Positions 54,069 through 64,000 of a stretch of 64,000 nt of DNA are shown here, in pieces (position 1 is the first letter of the stretch; each line of letters opens with the position of its first letter). Source of the DNA: Escallonia rubra (lineage: Eukaryota; Streptophyta; Magnoliopsida; Escalloniales; Escalloniaceae); assembly GCA_033065855.1 (NCBI GenBank), contig JAVXUO010001408.1, forward strand, positions 186,001 through 250,000, given 5' to 3'. A model generated the notes under the pieces. It was given only the letters and a program-made list of their open reading frames with translations, was not told where the DNA came from and did not search any database. A program made the position numbers and the translations under genes.

Positions 54069-56849
54069 CTAGCTGCCAGTTATAGGCACCCTTTCATATA
54101 TTTCCGTCTCTCTGAATTGCTGAGGGAGCATAGTACGTCCGCCAGATCGCTGCTGCACATAAATTATCACTGCAAAGATCATACCAAGAAGAGGAATAAT
54201 GACATCCCAAGCAGCAGAATAGAAATCTGCGCGAGGATTTGCATAAATGTATGAGCCATTGAAATGGCTGTGAACAAAGCTGTGAGCGCGATAAAGATCA
54301 TATCCATGAGGTAGCAAGCGAATGAAAGTGATCCCTATGTAAAATGAATGAGACAGAGCACTTTTTCGTGAATTCTGGAATAAGTTGAGGAGAATTTGAG
54401 GTAAGAGGAAACCATCAAGAACCAAGCCACTGTAAGATCTTAAACCCGCCCAAAGAGAAGATAGTTCGGTGACAGAATTAGAAGCTTCAAGTTGTTCACC
54501 ATAGTACGTATTTTCTCTCTTCCAGTTCAAAAACAAGGCAATCAGTGCACCCAGAATGTACATCGGTAGAGAGGCATACAGAGACTTCTTCTGAGAAATC
54601 CAAAATCCATTTTCATTACCACTGCCTAAAAGTGCTGTCCAAACAAGTTGTAGGACACGGAATTGCAAGAGAAATGTTACCATAGTAACCACCCTCACAA
54701 TCACCTCATTTACTTCAAGCCATCCACCACTCCCAAGCAATACACTCTGCCGACTGTGATTATCAATGAAAAGGGCTTCAAAGTTCAGCAGAAGGGGGAT
54801 CATGTGGCTGAGTGTAAGGAATGTGAGCATCACAAGTGATACGAAAGGAAGCACATCAGGGTGCCTTTTCACATGAAGGAGTTGTGAGCGAATAAAAAGG
54901 CATGCAAGTGTTTTCGATACTAAAACCATAATGATCTCTAAGTCCATCCTCCAAGCTGATTGTTTAGCTGTAGCAGTGTAAAATGTATTTGAAGATATGT
55001 TCCAATGCCCAAAATACAGAGGGTCATCTCTTTTCCGCGTGCTCTCTATGCTTCCCATGATGAAACCAGAACTTCCGTTTCCCTCATTTACTGGAGGGAA
55101 ATAAAAATTCACGAGAATCTCGCAATCCCAAGGATCACTTCTTAAATTAGTAGCAAAAGAGGCCAGATTTCTACAGCCTACCATGCACAGGTGTCCCGTT
55201 TCACCATCATACACCCCTTCAGCAGAAATGTCATATACATCATTCGGACTTGAAGATGAGTTTACCGAAGAAATCCCACCAGCTGAATCGATGCTATCGC
55301 GATTTATGTACAAGCTGATTTTGTAACTGATATTCAAGGGGTTGTCATGCCTGCTTCTTAGGTCAACTACAGGTGCTCGATGAAGCTCACCATAATCGTC
55401 AGTAGAGGCTGGAGTAGCCGCTGCATATGGTTCATAGAAGTGATCACCAACGGAGTTTGGGACCGCATAGCCCCAATCAGATCTCGATTTTGAGTCTGTC
55501 ACTGACATGTCAAACCTCATTTCATAAGAGTACGCACTTGGGTACGTCTGCACTTTATTCTTAATAGGTTTCCTCATTGCACAAGACCTCACCCTGTCGA
55601 GTAGGGTATATTCATACTTCAAACCAAGAACACGCATCATGTTATTTTCAGAACTCTGAAACGTGATCCTGTCGAAATACCCAGGATCATTCACAGACTT
55701 GTTGGTCCATATCTGCCCTTCCACGCTGACACTCTGCTTAATAGACCAAACTGAAGGGTACCTCAGGCTCAACCTGATCGAACAATCCCCAACACGAGCA
55801 TCTGTCGAATTTTTCAAAATTCTACAGGCAACAATGCATAGCCGATTCCATCTATTATCCCATGATCCTTCCCCAATTAATGTGGTGTTGGGGTCAAAAG
55901 ACTGGTAATACCAATCAAACCTAGTATCGTTGGGGAACTCTATCAAATACCTTAGCTTCATTTCCTCATCCGAACATTCCAAAGCATGCAAAGACATTCT
56001 AGTAGGCAAATATCCAAAATTCCCACCAAAAGCAGTACAACTACTACAATTTAGTGGATGATATAACATGAAGGTAGTATAGCGGGGCCAGGAAAGTCTC
56101 GAACATACATCCCTCTTTTGGATACCAAGAGACGAACTAGGCGGGAAATCAATGCCCCCAGAATATGCATCAGGAAGATCAGTATACTTGTATTGCGACA
56201 TCGCAGGAAAGGACAATATAGAGACTGGCTCAAAGTAAGTAGAATCAATAGGAGAGCCGCTGAAGCTCTCCAAGGTCCCACTTACCAAACTGCTTAACAT
56301 AGTCGAATCATTAGCATAATTAAGCTTAAGCACAGCTTCAAGATTGACATATTTGCCTAGACTAGCGGAAAACCAAGAAGCGGTTCCAACCATACAGAGC
56401 TTAGCAGTAGGTTCTGACCAGAAACCAGTTAGCACAAACCTCAATGAGCCAGTGTGACGTCGGTTGCGACGTGCTTGAGCACGGGACGTGTTCCTCAGGA
56501 CGAAAAAGCTCGGGGAGCGGAATGTCAGGAAGGCTTGGATGGCGTAGACACCGGCCGTGGAGGTCCTGTAGGCGCTCTCGATAGTTCGAAACTGGAAAGC
56601 TGGTTTTGAGGATGAGTTCTTTGGGGCGAGGATGCGCTCGCCGCCCGTGTAGGATGTTGTTTGGCTGTCAAGAGAGGGGTACGTGATTTGTGCATAGTCA
56701 GTTGGAGGGGATTCTGGGATGATGGTGCCACAGTGGTCCGAATAGGAGGCCTTCGCAAGTGCTGAAGAGGAGGCCAATGGGGTTGCAGAGAAGAAAGCGA
56801 AGAGAAAAAGCAAGAGAGGACCAACCCATGTGCTGGGTGAAGATTTCAT
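54069..56849 (-). CDS. DUF2921-domain multi-pass membrane protein, intronless
   Basis: A 926-residue uninterrupted frame. It has a signal peptide (about 1-31: PLLLFLFAFFSATPLASSSA), a long Cys- and N-glycosylation-site-rich lumenal or extracellular part (about 32-630), then about seven membrane segments (near 638-655, 666-690, 715-738, 757-775, 808-825, 835-850, 879-898) and a short tail. This matches plant DUF2921 proteins (Arabidopsis At1g52780/At4g21700 type), which are also intronless and about 900 residues. The related FLYING SAUCER proteins add a C-terminal RING domain; none is present here, so an E3-ligase role is not supported. The lumenal part contains three related modules (see findings). 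Start: the only ATG placing a signal peptide at the N-terminus. Biochemical function unknown. No damage seen, so it is probably an active host gene. Confidence 0.93.
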   Translation of the reverse strand: MKSSPSTWVGPLLLFLFAFFSATPLASSSALAKASYSDHCGTIIPESPPTDYAQITYPSLDSQTTSYTGGERILAPKNSSSKPAFQFRTIESAYRTSTAGVYAIQAFLTFRSPSFFVLRNTSRAQARRNRRHTGSLRFVLTGFWSEPTAKLCMVGTASWFSASLGKYVNLEAVLKLNYANDSTMLSSLVSGTLESFSGSPIDSTYFEPVSILSFPAMSQYKYTDLPDAYSGGIDFPPSSSLGIQKRDVCSRLSWPRYTTFMLYHPLNCSSCTAFGGNFGYLPTRMSLHALECSDEEMKLRYLIEFPNDTRFDWYYQSFDPNTTLIGEGSWDNRWNRLCIVACRILKNSTDARVGDCSIRLSLRYPSVWSIKQSVSVEGQIWTNKSVNDPGYFDRITFQSSENNMMRVLGLKYEYTLLDRVRSCAMRKPIKNKVQTYPSAYSYEMRFDMSVTDSKSRSDWGYAVPNSVGDHFYEPYAAATPASTDDYGELHRAPVVDLRSRHDNPLNISYKISLYINRDSIDSAGGISSVNSSSSPNDVYDISAEGVYDGETGHLCMVGCRNLASFATNLRSDPWDCEILVNFYFPPVNEGNGSSGFIMGSIESTRKRDDPLYFGHWNISSNTFYTATAKQSAWRMDLEIIMVLVSKTLACLFIRSQLLHVKRHPDVLPFVSLVMLTFLTLSHMIPLLLNFEALFIDNHSRQSVLLGSGGWLEVNEVIVRVVTMVTFLLQFRVLQLVWTALLGSGNENGFWISQKKSLYASLPMYILGALIALFLNWKRENTYYGEQLEASNSVTELSSLWAGLRSYSGLVLDGFLLPQILLNLFQNSRKSALSHSFYIGITFIRLLPHGYDLYRAHSFVHSHFNGSYIYANPRADFYSAAWDVIIPLLGMIFAVIIYVQQRSGGRTMLPQQFRETEIYERVPITGS

Positions 56850-57289
56850 TGCTGAGGTTACAAGAGAGAGTTGGATAGATGTTCAAGCAAGATGAGGAAT
56901 CAATTAAGATCATGAAGATGGAGACGAAGATAGAAGACTGAGTTTGGAAGCGTTGACCATGACTACTGATTGATCGGTGGTCTCAGTGTCAGTGGTGGTG
57001 AATATAAAATCTGCAAGTGGTTTGGAAGTTTGAATCTACGTTGTTTTGTTGAAGAGATGCCGTTGACTTGCGAAGGTAGTTGTCTAAGCCTGCCACGGAC
57101 GTGCTTTCGGTGTTTGTTCGTGTGACCTTAACACCGAAAAAAATCTAAAAGTTTTTTATCACTTTTTACCAAATATCAAAAACACTTTCAACTTAATAAA
57201 TACTAATATCCAAAATAGAGTATTTTAAAGTAAAGAGGCTTAATACCTAAACAGAAGGGAAAAAAACCTTGTAGTTTTATTAAGTCTAA
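56850..57289. other. 5' flank of the DUF2921 gene
   Basis: Presumed leader and promoter. A W-box-like TTGACC occurs near 56954 and TTGAC words near 57064 on the plus strand; significance unknown. No TATA box could be fixed with confidence. Confidence 0.4.
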
Positions 57290-59108
57290 AACTTTAATGG
57301 ATGGAGATCGAGAATCAATTCAGTGGATTTCATGGGATGTTTTACGTTTGCCTAAGGCTTAGGGAGGCTTGGGGTCTATGAAAAAACAATTGTTTAATGA
57401 GGCATGAGGCACTTTTAGCTAAACAGGCCTGACGAATATGGACTAGTCTTGATACACTATTATCCCAGGTGTTATGTGGTCGCTATTGTACAAGACAGGG
57501 CTTTGCCAATTCCCGACTCAAGAGAATTTGTCATGGGTTTGGCGGAGTATTTTAACTGGCCGGCAGTTGGTAAGAGCGGGTCTGCATTGGATAGTGGGTA
57601 ACGACGAACATATTTTAATTTTGAATGATTATTGGATACTAGGATATAGACCCACTCAGATCATAGCCTTTCGACCCGTAGATACGACATTAAATGTGGT
57701 AGCTTAACTTTTTAGACTAGAGACATTCGTATAGGTCCAGGTATCCTTCAGCTCTTGTTTTCTATGCATGTTATCATACGTATTCTGGCTATCCATCCAA
57801 GTAGGCATGGTTTGGAGGATTCACAAGAATGAACTGCTATGTCTGTTGGTGATTTCTCGGGATATTCAACATACTCGATACAAGCATTGCAAGCTAAGAC
57901 ATGCGATAATTCCTTAGGTCGAGGGATGGACGATGAAGGTATGTAATCCTCAATGAGCATGTGGCGGAAATTTTGGAAACTTCCATTCCCGGCCAAGATT
58001 GTTACCTTTCTTTTGCAATTTTTACATCAATGGTTACTGTTGCGAGATAAACTAATTCGTAAGCATTGTCAAGTCACAACGACCTGCCCGATTTACTTGG
58101 TAGGTTCCTAATCGGCTGATCATTTATTTTTACATTGTGAAGAGGTTTGACCAATTTCGTTTGGTTTGCCGATTGGAATAAACTTTCACGATCTACTGAA
58201 CCTGCGGGCGTATAGATAAAACATTGGTTGAAAAGACCTTTGTTTAAACATGAAATGCTACTACAAGCCTTTATATAGATTTCAGTTACCTTGTGGTGTG
58301 TTTGGAAGGATATGAATGAGGTTATCATTCGAGCAGCTCAATTCTCTCCTTTGGGCATTCTATATCGTATTCGGGAACTATCTGCTAATGTTTTGTGTAC
58401 ACTAAGTTTTGTTACCGTTTGTACTAAGCAATTGTCTTGTAGGATTTCAGATGCAGCAAGCGAGAGCGTATATATTGCATTAGCAGAGTCCATGTCTCTG
58501 TGACTCAAGGCCACCAATGACATATTGTTACAACAATCCGGCTTTGTTGCGCTCGTCTATACAGATAAACATGCTCTACTTGGATCTTTCATACGATCTA
58601 TTTATGCCATTGATATCATCTCAATATATACTTTAATTAGCTCTTTTATAGACTTTAACTTGGACTTTATCTCATCATGTCACACATATACATTGTTATT
58701 TACCTAATCTTCCTATGTTACCTCAGCTGACAAGTGATGTATATATTCCCCCGCATGTAACCACGATATTTTTGGATCTATGTAAAGCTAGTCAGGCGAC
58801 ACATACTTTGTATGTATCACAAAGTAGGGATGAAACACAAGACTTGGTTTATCGTTTGGCAAATCAGACTCCTCGCAATAGCTCTTTCGTACATCTGGAG
58901 TGGTGGTGTAGTTTAGGTTCTCAATCCTGATGTTTGTAGATAAGTTATGTGGTTTTTGGTTGCCAGTCATGTTAGTAGTATTGAGCTGATGTTTCAAATG
59001 CGCTTTTTTGATTGGATTGTGGTTTGCCATGCTTATAGGATGGGTTGTCATCCTACTGAAAGTTTCGGCCTGGTATATATTTTTCTTATAATTTTCAACC
59101 AAAAAAAA
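57290..59108 (+). pseudogene. Degenerate LINE, 3' portion
   Basis: Frames with many stops carry LINE words: RESIQWISWDVLRLPKA followed by GGLGSMKKQLFN (57308-57400), SWVWRSILTGRQLVRAGLHW then VGNDEHILILNDYWI (57533-57640) and a late RNase H-like part (58500-58600). An A-rich tail (aaccaaaaaaaataaaaaa) lies at 59097-59115. No clear target duplication. Strongly decayed, so old. Confidence 0.7.
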
Positions 59109-59116
59109 TAAAAAAT

Positions 59117-60400
59117 TTCAACGGATATTTCGAACAAAAAAAAAATCATTATTGTACTTAAAGTATAACACACCCTTTAACAAATTCTTGAATTAAATAA
59201 AGGACATTTGTTTTAAAAATCACTTGTATGCTTTGTATATGGTATAGAATAGAGAATTAAAGGGAGAAAAAAGTAGAAAAAAATGCAAGAGGAATGTTGT
59301 AGAATTAATAATAGAATGGACAATTAAGACTTATACAAAAAAGATTCATCAAGAGTGCCGTGGAAAAAATCTATATATGTGTAATATATAGTCGAGAAAC
59401 TCAATGATAGCTTCTTTGCGCGACACATCATTGCATTATGTTTTTAATGTGAAATATGATATAATCCCTTCGTCCATTTTTCATTGATCGTGTTTAACTT
59501 GCACGTTTATTTAGGATATGAGTTATATTTTATAACTTTTTCATTGTACTTCAAGAGAGAGAAAGAGAGAGGGAGGGAAGAGAGTGGCCAAGGAAAGAGA
59601 AAAAAAAGTTGGTGGAGGATTAAATGCGAATAAAGAAATATAATAATTTTTTTTAAGAAGGGTAAATATGAAAAAATGACAAACTCATCTATTTGCTCTA
59701 CGAGTTGGATCTATTGAATGAGATCCTGGAGACAGAGCTGTGGGAGGGGGGGGGGGGGGGTCTGGGTCAATCAGATGCAGGAAAACCTAGGCAATATGTT
59801 TCTGAAGTAAGAAGTTTTTCTGGAAGTGTAGGCGAAAATGTTCTTGAAGCTCTGAAAGGAGCGAACAACGAGTTAACCGGAGCAAGTGAGTTGACAACAA
59901 GGGAGTTAACTGGAGCAAAGCCTCAGGTACACAGACAAGTTCACACACACTCACGCCCAATGCATTTCTGCTATTCAGAACTCTACCCTTGTAGCAACGT
60001 TCTGACTTTAGCATCGGAGCCTCCTCCACCGGAACACCTCTGGCGGTCACTCTGTGTTCTATTTTGCAGGTCCATTTTTCGGCTGTGGTTCCCGATCAAT
60101 ATTCTAGTAGCAACACCACATAAGGGACCCTTTATTGCCCTTTATTTTCATTCTCTGCTCGGGGGTGTTATCACAATCTCTAATCAAAGTAGATGAATAA
60201 GAGGGAAATATGGGTATCAAATTTATGCCTCGTTCTTAGAATATCACACACTTATTGTTCACAAATGATTTCATCCTATTCTTTCATGCCAACGCTCTTA
60301 CTTATGAACTACCTAAATTATTTATTCACCATAACCTTACTGATTTCGGTTAACAAACCAGTTTTGAAAAATCCAATCTTGTGGTAAGCCCAAACTATTC
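59117..60400. other. Spacer without recognised gene
   Basis: AT-rich up to 59690, then a less biased stretch with a 15-G run (59746-59760) and a 167-codon open frame (59693-60196) without any recognisable domain. The frame crosses the homopolymer, so its reality is doubtful. Confidence 0.45.
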
Positions 60401-62160
60401 CCGAAAGTTCCTCAAATATTATGCCCTGACTCTCGGGTTCCTTATTCCTCTACTTTTTTGTCCTTTACTTTTTGGTTCTTACTTGGTCACCACATTGGAT
60501 ACAATGACTCATCGAAAGAAATGCTTCTGTATCTTTTACAAAAGATCCAAATTTGTTGTCCTTGTTGGTTAGAATTTTGACTGAATAAAGCTGGGAGGGA
60601 AAAATTGATTGGCTCTATTCTTTCCTCTCTGGTCACCTTCGACATGCAGGTCACTTTTTTTCCAGCCCATATTTTCCATAAGATAGATAGTATTCTGAGC
60701 AATTTTTGGTGGAAAGGAGCCTGGGTCACGAAATCCACCGGGTCTGTACTATGGTCCTATGTCCAGATGAGGAATGAGATTCAAATATATAAGAGTTTTC
60801 AATGTAGCTCTATTAGCTAAAACTATGGTTTGAAAGTCTTACGAACCTTGACCAAATCCTCTTACAAACCCTGAGCAATCCCTTCCAAGTTTGATTCTGG
60901 ATAAGTATTTCACCCAAAGAAAAAAAAATCATTCTGGATAGTTGGAAAGTCTTACAAACCTTGACCAAATCCTCTTACAAACCCATACCAATTCCTTCGA
61001 AGTTTGATTCTGGATAAGTATTTCACCAAAAAGAAAAAAAAATCATTTTTGCTGTAGCTGGAACTCCCGCAACTTTGTGGGGGTGGAGGTAGGCAGGTCA
61101 GAAATGGTAACAATATTGATATCTGGCAAGACATGTGAATTTCATTTCTTGAACCCCATGACCTGCACACAATTTTTTTCTCTGAGGCAATCTTAAAAAG
61201 CAATGGCAGATGTTATCAACCACGCTTCCTAGGAGGAGACTATTCTTAACTTATTATTCCGACCTCACATAGTGAACATTACCAAAGGTATATATCTTTC
61301 TTATGTAAGAAGGCCTCTTCATACGATAAGTTCTAGGTCAAATTGGCATACCGGTTACTTCATGAACATGTAATGACTCGGTTCTGCAATTATAAACCGA
61401 CCTTTGGTCCGGCCAAGGATAATCCTGCTCGTATCTTGTCCACGTTATGGAATCTCCCACTCCCAGTCGAGATACAGATGTTCTTGTGGCAATTAATTGT
61501 GGAGCGTTTACTGCTTAAGGACATACTTATGACAAAAAATATCATCAGGGATAGCCTTTGCATCTTGTGCAGCGAAAATTGAGACATGATGTCATCCTTT
61601 TTCTTGAATGTCCTTCTTCTCGAGTGGTATGGTTTGGTTGGAACCTCGAAATAATGACCACTATATATGTTCCTTCTTTTGAGAAATGGCTAATAGCCAG
61701 GTCAACCTAAAACCACCATTCTCTACTATTTCAAACTTCGTCCAAGCCCTCTTCATTTCTCTTCTTTGGTGTATATGGTTACACCGAAGTGTATATGTTG
61801 GAAACTTCATTAAGCCTATGAAATCATTCATAGTACACAAGAAATAAACAAGTTTATTTAACGAGCCCTTACTGGAGTGGTGCACCCCAACAGAACTAAG
61901 ATATGCTACCGATCTTACCATTATTATCAATTTGTAATACAATGAGAATAAAATTTGTTGATGCATCAGGCCCCCTCTGCTACATCTTTATCTAGGACCA
62001 CATTGGAGCGATCCAAATTTCAAACTTATGTCAATAGATTATATTGACAAATGAAAACGAAGGAAGACTGGGTTATTTATTTGAGAACTGTCTGACTTCC
62101 ATTCCTCGTTCACCATAAGGTATATCTGTTTCACAACCATGTATTTGGACACATCGACTA
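60401..62160 (+). pseudogene. Degenerate LINE ORF2, RT end to zf-RVT
   Basis: Words typical of plant LINEs in shifting frames: AGREKLIGSILSSLVTFDMQ then ILSNFWWKGAW (60590-60720), LLAKTMVWKVLRTL-like (60808-60850), and a zf-RVT-like segment ARILSTLWNLPLPVEIQMFL followed by SLCILCSEN (61429-61582). It contains a local tandem duplication at 60832-61047. It is not functional. Confidence 0.75.
60832..61047. repeat. Tandem duplication of about 113 bp inside the LINE
   Basis: gaaagtcttac starts both copies (60832 and 60945), and both contain accttgaccaaatcctctta and tttgattctggataagtatt and end in aaaaaaaatcatt. Only a few differences separate them, so the duplication is much younger than the LINE. 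Confidence 0.9.
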
Positions 62161-62440
62161 GACTATAAGAATATCATTATTCATACTAACTCCACTTACC
62201 TTTTCTCATCAGATGACCGGAGTTGAGGAACTTAACATCATGGTGAAGTCTGTTATTTATGGTATATGAGAGTTGTGCTCTTATTTTGGCATATGCAGTA
62301 ACAACAGGACATCCAGACATTATATTGAAGTCCATTTTTCTTTTTGTAAAAGGTCTTTTTATTACCAATGAAAAGCCAAAACATCTTACATTCTTTCCAG
62401 TCTATTACTATACTCTCCTTTTCCACAAAAAAAAAAATTT
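62161..62440. other. Short spacer between two LINE segments
   Basis: No coding signal. A run of 11-12 A (near 62426-62437) may be the tail of the plus-strand LINE upstream, but no matching target duplication was found. Confidence 0.35.
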
Positions 62441-64000
62441 ACATCATAGAAACTCAAATTTACAACACTGTCAATGGCAACTCCTAAGTGTTGCATAACT
62501 TCTTGTTGGTTTGGGAGGCCACAACTCTTTTCCGTCTTAATACTCTGTAAAGCATCCATTTCTAGATTTTTGCAATGATTTCAGAGCTACTTTGTTGGTT
62601 TGCTGTGAAGATTCTCTGATTTTTCTCTTCCCAAATGCTGTATATTGTAACAGCCAAGGCTATTTTACTTAATCTAGCCATAAAGCTTTTTCCCCTGAAC
62701 TTATGGCAGGCATGCTGCATTAATTCAGACCATGTTGTGAAATTTTGATGTATTTGTAGCTTTCTCCACACCTGAGTCCAAATTTCATGTACCAGCTTAC
62801 ACTTCATAAAAATATGCTATAAGTTTTCCTGTCCTTAGAGCACAAACTTCATTGATCCTATTCAACACATTCCAAGCTTTAAGTTTGTCTTTAGTCCTCA
62901 ATTTCCTCTCGCACAATAACCATAAGATAAAAGCACATTTTGGTATGTGCCCAGGAAACCATATAACTTTCCACCAAGGTACTGTAGGGCTAGTAGTTCT
63001 AATAACATTCCAGGCTGACCTGATACTGAATTTACCATTTGGATGGGGTAACCATTTGAGGTGATCTTCACTTCCATCAACACTCTAATATGTTGATAGT
63101 TGATAGCTTAATAGCCTTAAGCTAGGGGATCTTATAGGTATATTCCAGTCACCCTGGTCCTCTACTTCATTTACCTTCAAATTAAGAGCACTTGCAGCAT
63201 CATACACAATTCTGAGTTCATATTGACTCATAATAGGGCCATTAAGGAGCCAATTGTCTAGCCAAAACCATGTCTTGACACCATTCCCAATCTGATATTT
63301 GATTAGGGGCTGGACTAGACATATGAGTTTTATGATTTTCCTCCAAGTCTAAGACTACTCCAATGGCTGTTTAAAATACCAGAATTTTTGGTCTTTAATG
63401 ATATAAGTATAGCACCATTTGATCCATAGTGTGTCTTTATTGGTGGTGAGGTCCCATAAATATTTTACTATGGTTGCCTTATTCCACTCATGAAGTTTCC
63501 TTAGTCCAAGCCCTAATTCTAATCTTGGTAAGCATACATCCTTCCAGGCCACCTTTGCACCAGAACATTTGATGTCTTTGCCATGCCAGATAAAGCTATC
63601 AATATTTGCTTCAATGGCGCTAATGACATGCTCAGGTAACAAGAAGATTGAGCACTAGTAAACCTGCATGCTAGAAAGCACAAAGAGCGCAAGCTGTAAT
63701 CTTCCTGTATATGAGAGATGTTTCACAGTCCAAGAATTTATCTATTTAGTAACTTTGTCAATTAATATCTGACAGTCTGATGCTTTCGATTTGGTAGTGA
63801 TTAGTGGCACCTCTAAGTATGTCACATGGAAGTGACCTATAGGTATTCCCAGGTGTTAACCAATTTCTTGAGCATTTGTTTTCAGTAATTTTTTCTATGA
63901 ACAAGGAACTTTTATTCATATTGGGTATAAGCCTAGAAATCTGACCAAATTCATGAATGGCCTGCTTAATTAGCTTTACTGTTGGTGTGTTTGCCCCAGC
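62441..64000 (-). pseudogene. LINE ORF2 segment on the minus strand, continues beyond the window
   Basis: Minus-strand frames read, from high to low coordinates: an RT-end segment (KLIKQAIHEFGQISRLIPNM and further, 63960-63900), then IEANIDSFIWHGKDIKCSGA, KVAWKDVCLPRLELGLGLRK and ATIVKYLWDLTTNKDTLWIK (63620-63400), and a zf-RVT-like end (CKLVHEIWTQVWRKLQI, 62805-62750). The order is that of plant L1-type LINEs. Frames are interrupted. The 5' part lies to the right, outside the window. Confidence 0.8.

Noticed and set aside
54069-56849. FLYING SAUCER-type RING E3 ligase
   Set aside because: The DUF2921 and membrane parts fit, but the C-terminus ends shortly after the last membrane segment without a RING domain.
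59693-60196. 167-codon host gene
   Set aside because: The frame runs through a 15-G homopolymer and has no domain; a small length error there would change the frame.

Overview
The window looks like nuclear DNA of a flowering plant, probably a eudicot. It holds two host genes with plant-specific domain architectures, long AT-rich introns and spacers, and many layers of plant transposable elements: Ty1/copia, a Ty3/gypsy-like non-autonomous element, a TRIM, RNase H-bearing L1-type LINEs, a tRNA-type SINE, and Mutator-like, Tourist and CACTA/MULE-type DNA elements. No rRNA gene, intact tRNA gene, CRISPR array or prokaryotic feature was seen.

Layout. 1-640: G/T-rich degenerate tandem repeat. 1028-3406: a large solo LTR with a perfect 5-bp target duplication. 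4800-5485: LINE fragment, cut at its right side by a GC-rich non-autonomous LTR element (5486-9739). 9740-14290: gene-poor, with a perfect 32-bp palindrome. 14294-15800: small-element cluster (Mutator-type MITE, SINE, older AT-rich repeat). 16187-24518: a five-exon host gene on the minus strand encoding a TRICHOME BIREFRINGENCE-LIKE (TBL) polysaccharide O-acetyltransferase, with two MITEs and an old duplication in its introns. 24519-30810: mostly remnants, including a LINE 3' scrap, GC-rich low-complexity DNA and short tandem repeats.

30811-47513: a TIR-bearing DNA element, with MuDR-transposase-like scraps inside, expanded by two copia elements. One is old, on the minus strand (31667-38583), and itself carries a TRIM with three LTRs (35930-36448). 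The other is young, on the plus strand, and looks whole (39138-45857). 47986-53020: a 5'-truncated LINE with a perfect 13-bp target duplication, split by a very young short copia derivative (49208-51957) whose two LTRs look identical. 54069-56849: an apparently intact, intronless DUF2921 membrane-protein gene on the minus strand. 57290-64000: three more degraded LINE segments, the last running off the window.

The two host genes show no functional link to each other, although both proteins are predicted to enter the secretory pathway. The window is mainly a readable insertion history: target duplications were found for seven elements directly from the sequence, so relative order (LINE before copia, DNA element before both copias, copia before TRIM) can be stated with good support. 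All coordinates, exon joins and LTR comparisons were read by eye; no database search was run.
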